Shown here piece after piece: positions 6,281-6,882 of a stretch of DNA of 6,882 bases; the stretch's first letter is position 1, and each line of letters starts with the position of its first letter. Below the pieces are notes generated by a model that ran no database searches, was not told where the DNA came from, and saw nothing but the letters and a program-made list of their open reading frames with translations. The DNA comes from Oscillospiraceae bacterium (GTDB lineage Bacteria; Bacillota; Clostridia; Oscillospirales; Ruminococcaceae): NCBI GenBank assembly GCA_029098085.1, contig JAQXNQ010000280.1, forward strand, positions 1 through 6,882. The letters are read 5' to 3'. A program made the translations under genes and the position numbers.

Positions 6281-6753
6281 TTATACCCTGACTCTGAACA
6301 GTCCGTCCCGGCTGCAGAAGGCGTACAGCCAGCCGTGACCCCGGATGGAAAACCGGGTTTCGGCGCTTTGCTCGGGATAAAGCCGGACGATCCGACACCG
6401 GTCGCCGGTGACCAGCGCCAGAAACCGGATGTAATGATCCTTTTCCATGGAGTGCTTCAGCGTCACATACCATTCGCCCTCGATCTGTTCGGTGCGGATC
6501 CGGTGTGCGTCATCCGGCACTTCCGGTTCCAGCGGCGGCAGATGCACGCCGCAGCAGCAGAAGGAGCCCTCGCCCTCTGCCCAGATCACGTTGCCGCAGA
6601 CCGGACAGGTGTAGAACCGTCCCCGGGTCAGATTGCCTGCCCGGTTGCCGTTGACGGCAGTCTGGCCGGAGAGCAGCTCAGCCACCGAAACCTGCAAAGC
6701 GGCGGCCAGTGGCTCCAGCAGAGAGATGTCCGGAAGACCCCGGCCCGTTTCCC
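6281..6753 (-). pseudogene. XRE-type regulator with desulfoferrodoxin-like C-terminus, 5' end cut off at a junction
   Basis: The minus-strand frame ends at TAA (6281-6283). Its first recognisable residues are the tail of an XRE helix-turn-helix domain, E-T-G-R-G-L-P-D then ISLLEPLAAALQVSVAELL (about 6679-6735), which in complete proteins follows the K-W of a K-W-E-T-G motif. Here the frame runs into a stop at 6758-6760, and no helix-turn-helix residues or start codon precede it. Next come a CPVCGN...CCCG metal site (cysteines near 6596-6607 and 6551-6559) as in the desulforedoxin-like part of desulfoferrodoxin, then a superoxide-reductase-like domain with H at 6503-6505, KHSMEKDHYI (histidines at 6452-6454 and 6434-6436) and FCSRDGL (cysteine 6314-6316). 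The last expected iron ligand, the His of C-x-x-H, is Asp (6305-6307). Without its DNA-binding half the fragment is probably not a working regulator. A TTG or other internal start could give a short zinc-ribbon protein. Confidence 0.82.
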
Positions 6754-6779
6754 TTAGTTAAAGATATTGTTGGGTATCT
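6746..6779. other. likely attachment-site junction of an integrated element (attL or attR)
   Basis: On the minus strand an intact regulator would be expected to read K-W-E-T-G (AAG TGG GAA ACG GGC). Here GG GAA ACG GGC is kept, but everything before the GG at 6752-6753 differs and soon gives a stop, so the homology ends at about 6753. To its right the DNA is AT-rich and contains an AGATA/TATCT dyad (6762-6766, 6775-6779), then the recombinase stop codon. Large serine recombinase genes usually lie right next to one attachment site, which fits. The exact core is inferred; GG at 6752-6753 is the best candidate. Confidence 0.6.
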
Positions 6780-6788
6780 CAAGATGTG

Positions 6789-6882
6789 TCATTCGATTTT
6801 GCCGATAAAGCGGTAGAAGATTTCCACTTCCTGTTCCCGGCTTCCGTCCTCACTTTTGACCGCTTCATGGACAAGGATTTTT
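6789..6882 (-). CDS. large serine recombinase, C-terminal tail (DUF4368 type), gene continues beyond window
   Basis: The minus-strand frame is open from the window edge to TGA (6789-6791) and shows 30 residues: K-I-L-V-H-E-A-V-K, then S-E-D-G-S-R-E-Q-E-V-E-I, ending F-Y-R-F-I-G-K-I-E. This fits the C-terminal end of the DUF4368 region of large serine recombinases from Firmicutes integrative elements, where an (I/V)H-E-x-x-K segment is followed by Q-x-V-x-I-x-Y-x-F-(I/V)-G-x-I. The resolvase catalytic domain and recombinase domain would lie to the right, outside the window. Such enzymes join attP and attB to integrate or excise elements without long homology. Its base composition is less GC-rich than the galactonate genes, consistent with imported DNA. 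The recognition rests on a short peptide, so I hold it at moderate to good confidence. Confidence 0.72.
   Translation of the reverse strand, partial: KILVHEAVKSEDGSREQEVEIFYRFIGKIE

Noticed and set aside
6209..6757. 182-codon plus-strand open frame at the right end
   Set aside because: It runs antisense to the regulator fragment, whose minus-strand translation has clear XRE and desulfoferrodoxin motifs, and it crosses the terminator hairpin.

Overview
The window reads as a GC-rich chromosome segment of a gut-type Clostridia bacterium, most likely Oscillospiraceae or a close relative. This rests on strong GC content and GC-biased third positions, AGGAGG-type ribosome binding sites before nearly every gene, a LeuB of the Firmicutes type, an XRE regulator fused to a desulfoferrodoxin-like domain, and the tail of a DUF4368-type large serine recombinase. 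The family-level assignment is an inference from gene character, not a database match.

Layout. Positions 2-874 hold the 3' part of leuB (leucine biosynthesis), cut by the window start. Then comes a same-strand run: a ThuA-family protein (955-1671), a small P-loop kinase of unknown substrate (1728-2246), and, behind a recognisable promoter (2277-2305), a compact D-galactonate catabolic cluster. That cluster is dgoD (2355-3500), a KDPG/KDPGal-type aldolase (3529-4203) and dgoK (4200-5201), followed 20 bases later by a class I SAM-dependent methyltransferase (5222-5992). A 288-base non-coding stretch follows, with short inverted repeats, a five-unit 7-bp repeat and a strong bidirectional terminator (6244-6276). 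On the minus strand lies a 5'-truncated XRE/desulfoferrodoxin regulator (6281-6753). It is broken exactly where its helix-turn-helix domain should continue, and the last 94 bases carry the C-terminus of a serine recombinase.

How the genes work together. DgoD dehydrates D-galactonate to 2-keto-3-deoxygalactonate (KDGal), DgoK phosphorylates it, and the aldolase splits the product into pyruvate and glyceraldehyde 3-phosphate. This is the complete De Ley-Doudoroff route downstream of galactonate. No galactonate transporter, DgoR-type regulator or galactose dehydrogenase is visible. ThuA, the kinase and the methyltransferase are neighbours whose part in the pathway is unknown.

Most notable point. 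The right end looks like the boundary of an integrated mobile element. A serine recombinase gene ends about 35 bases from the place where the regulator's reading frame is severed inside a conserved K-W-E-T-G-R-G-L-P-D stretch. This suggests site-specific integration into the helix-turn-helix coding region of a regulator gene.
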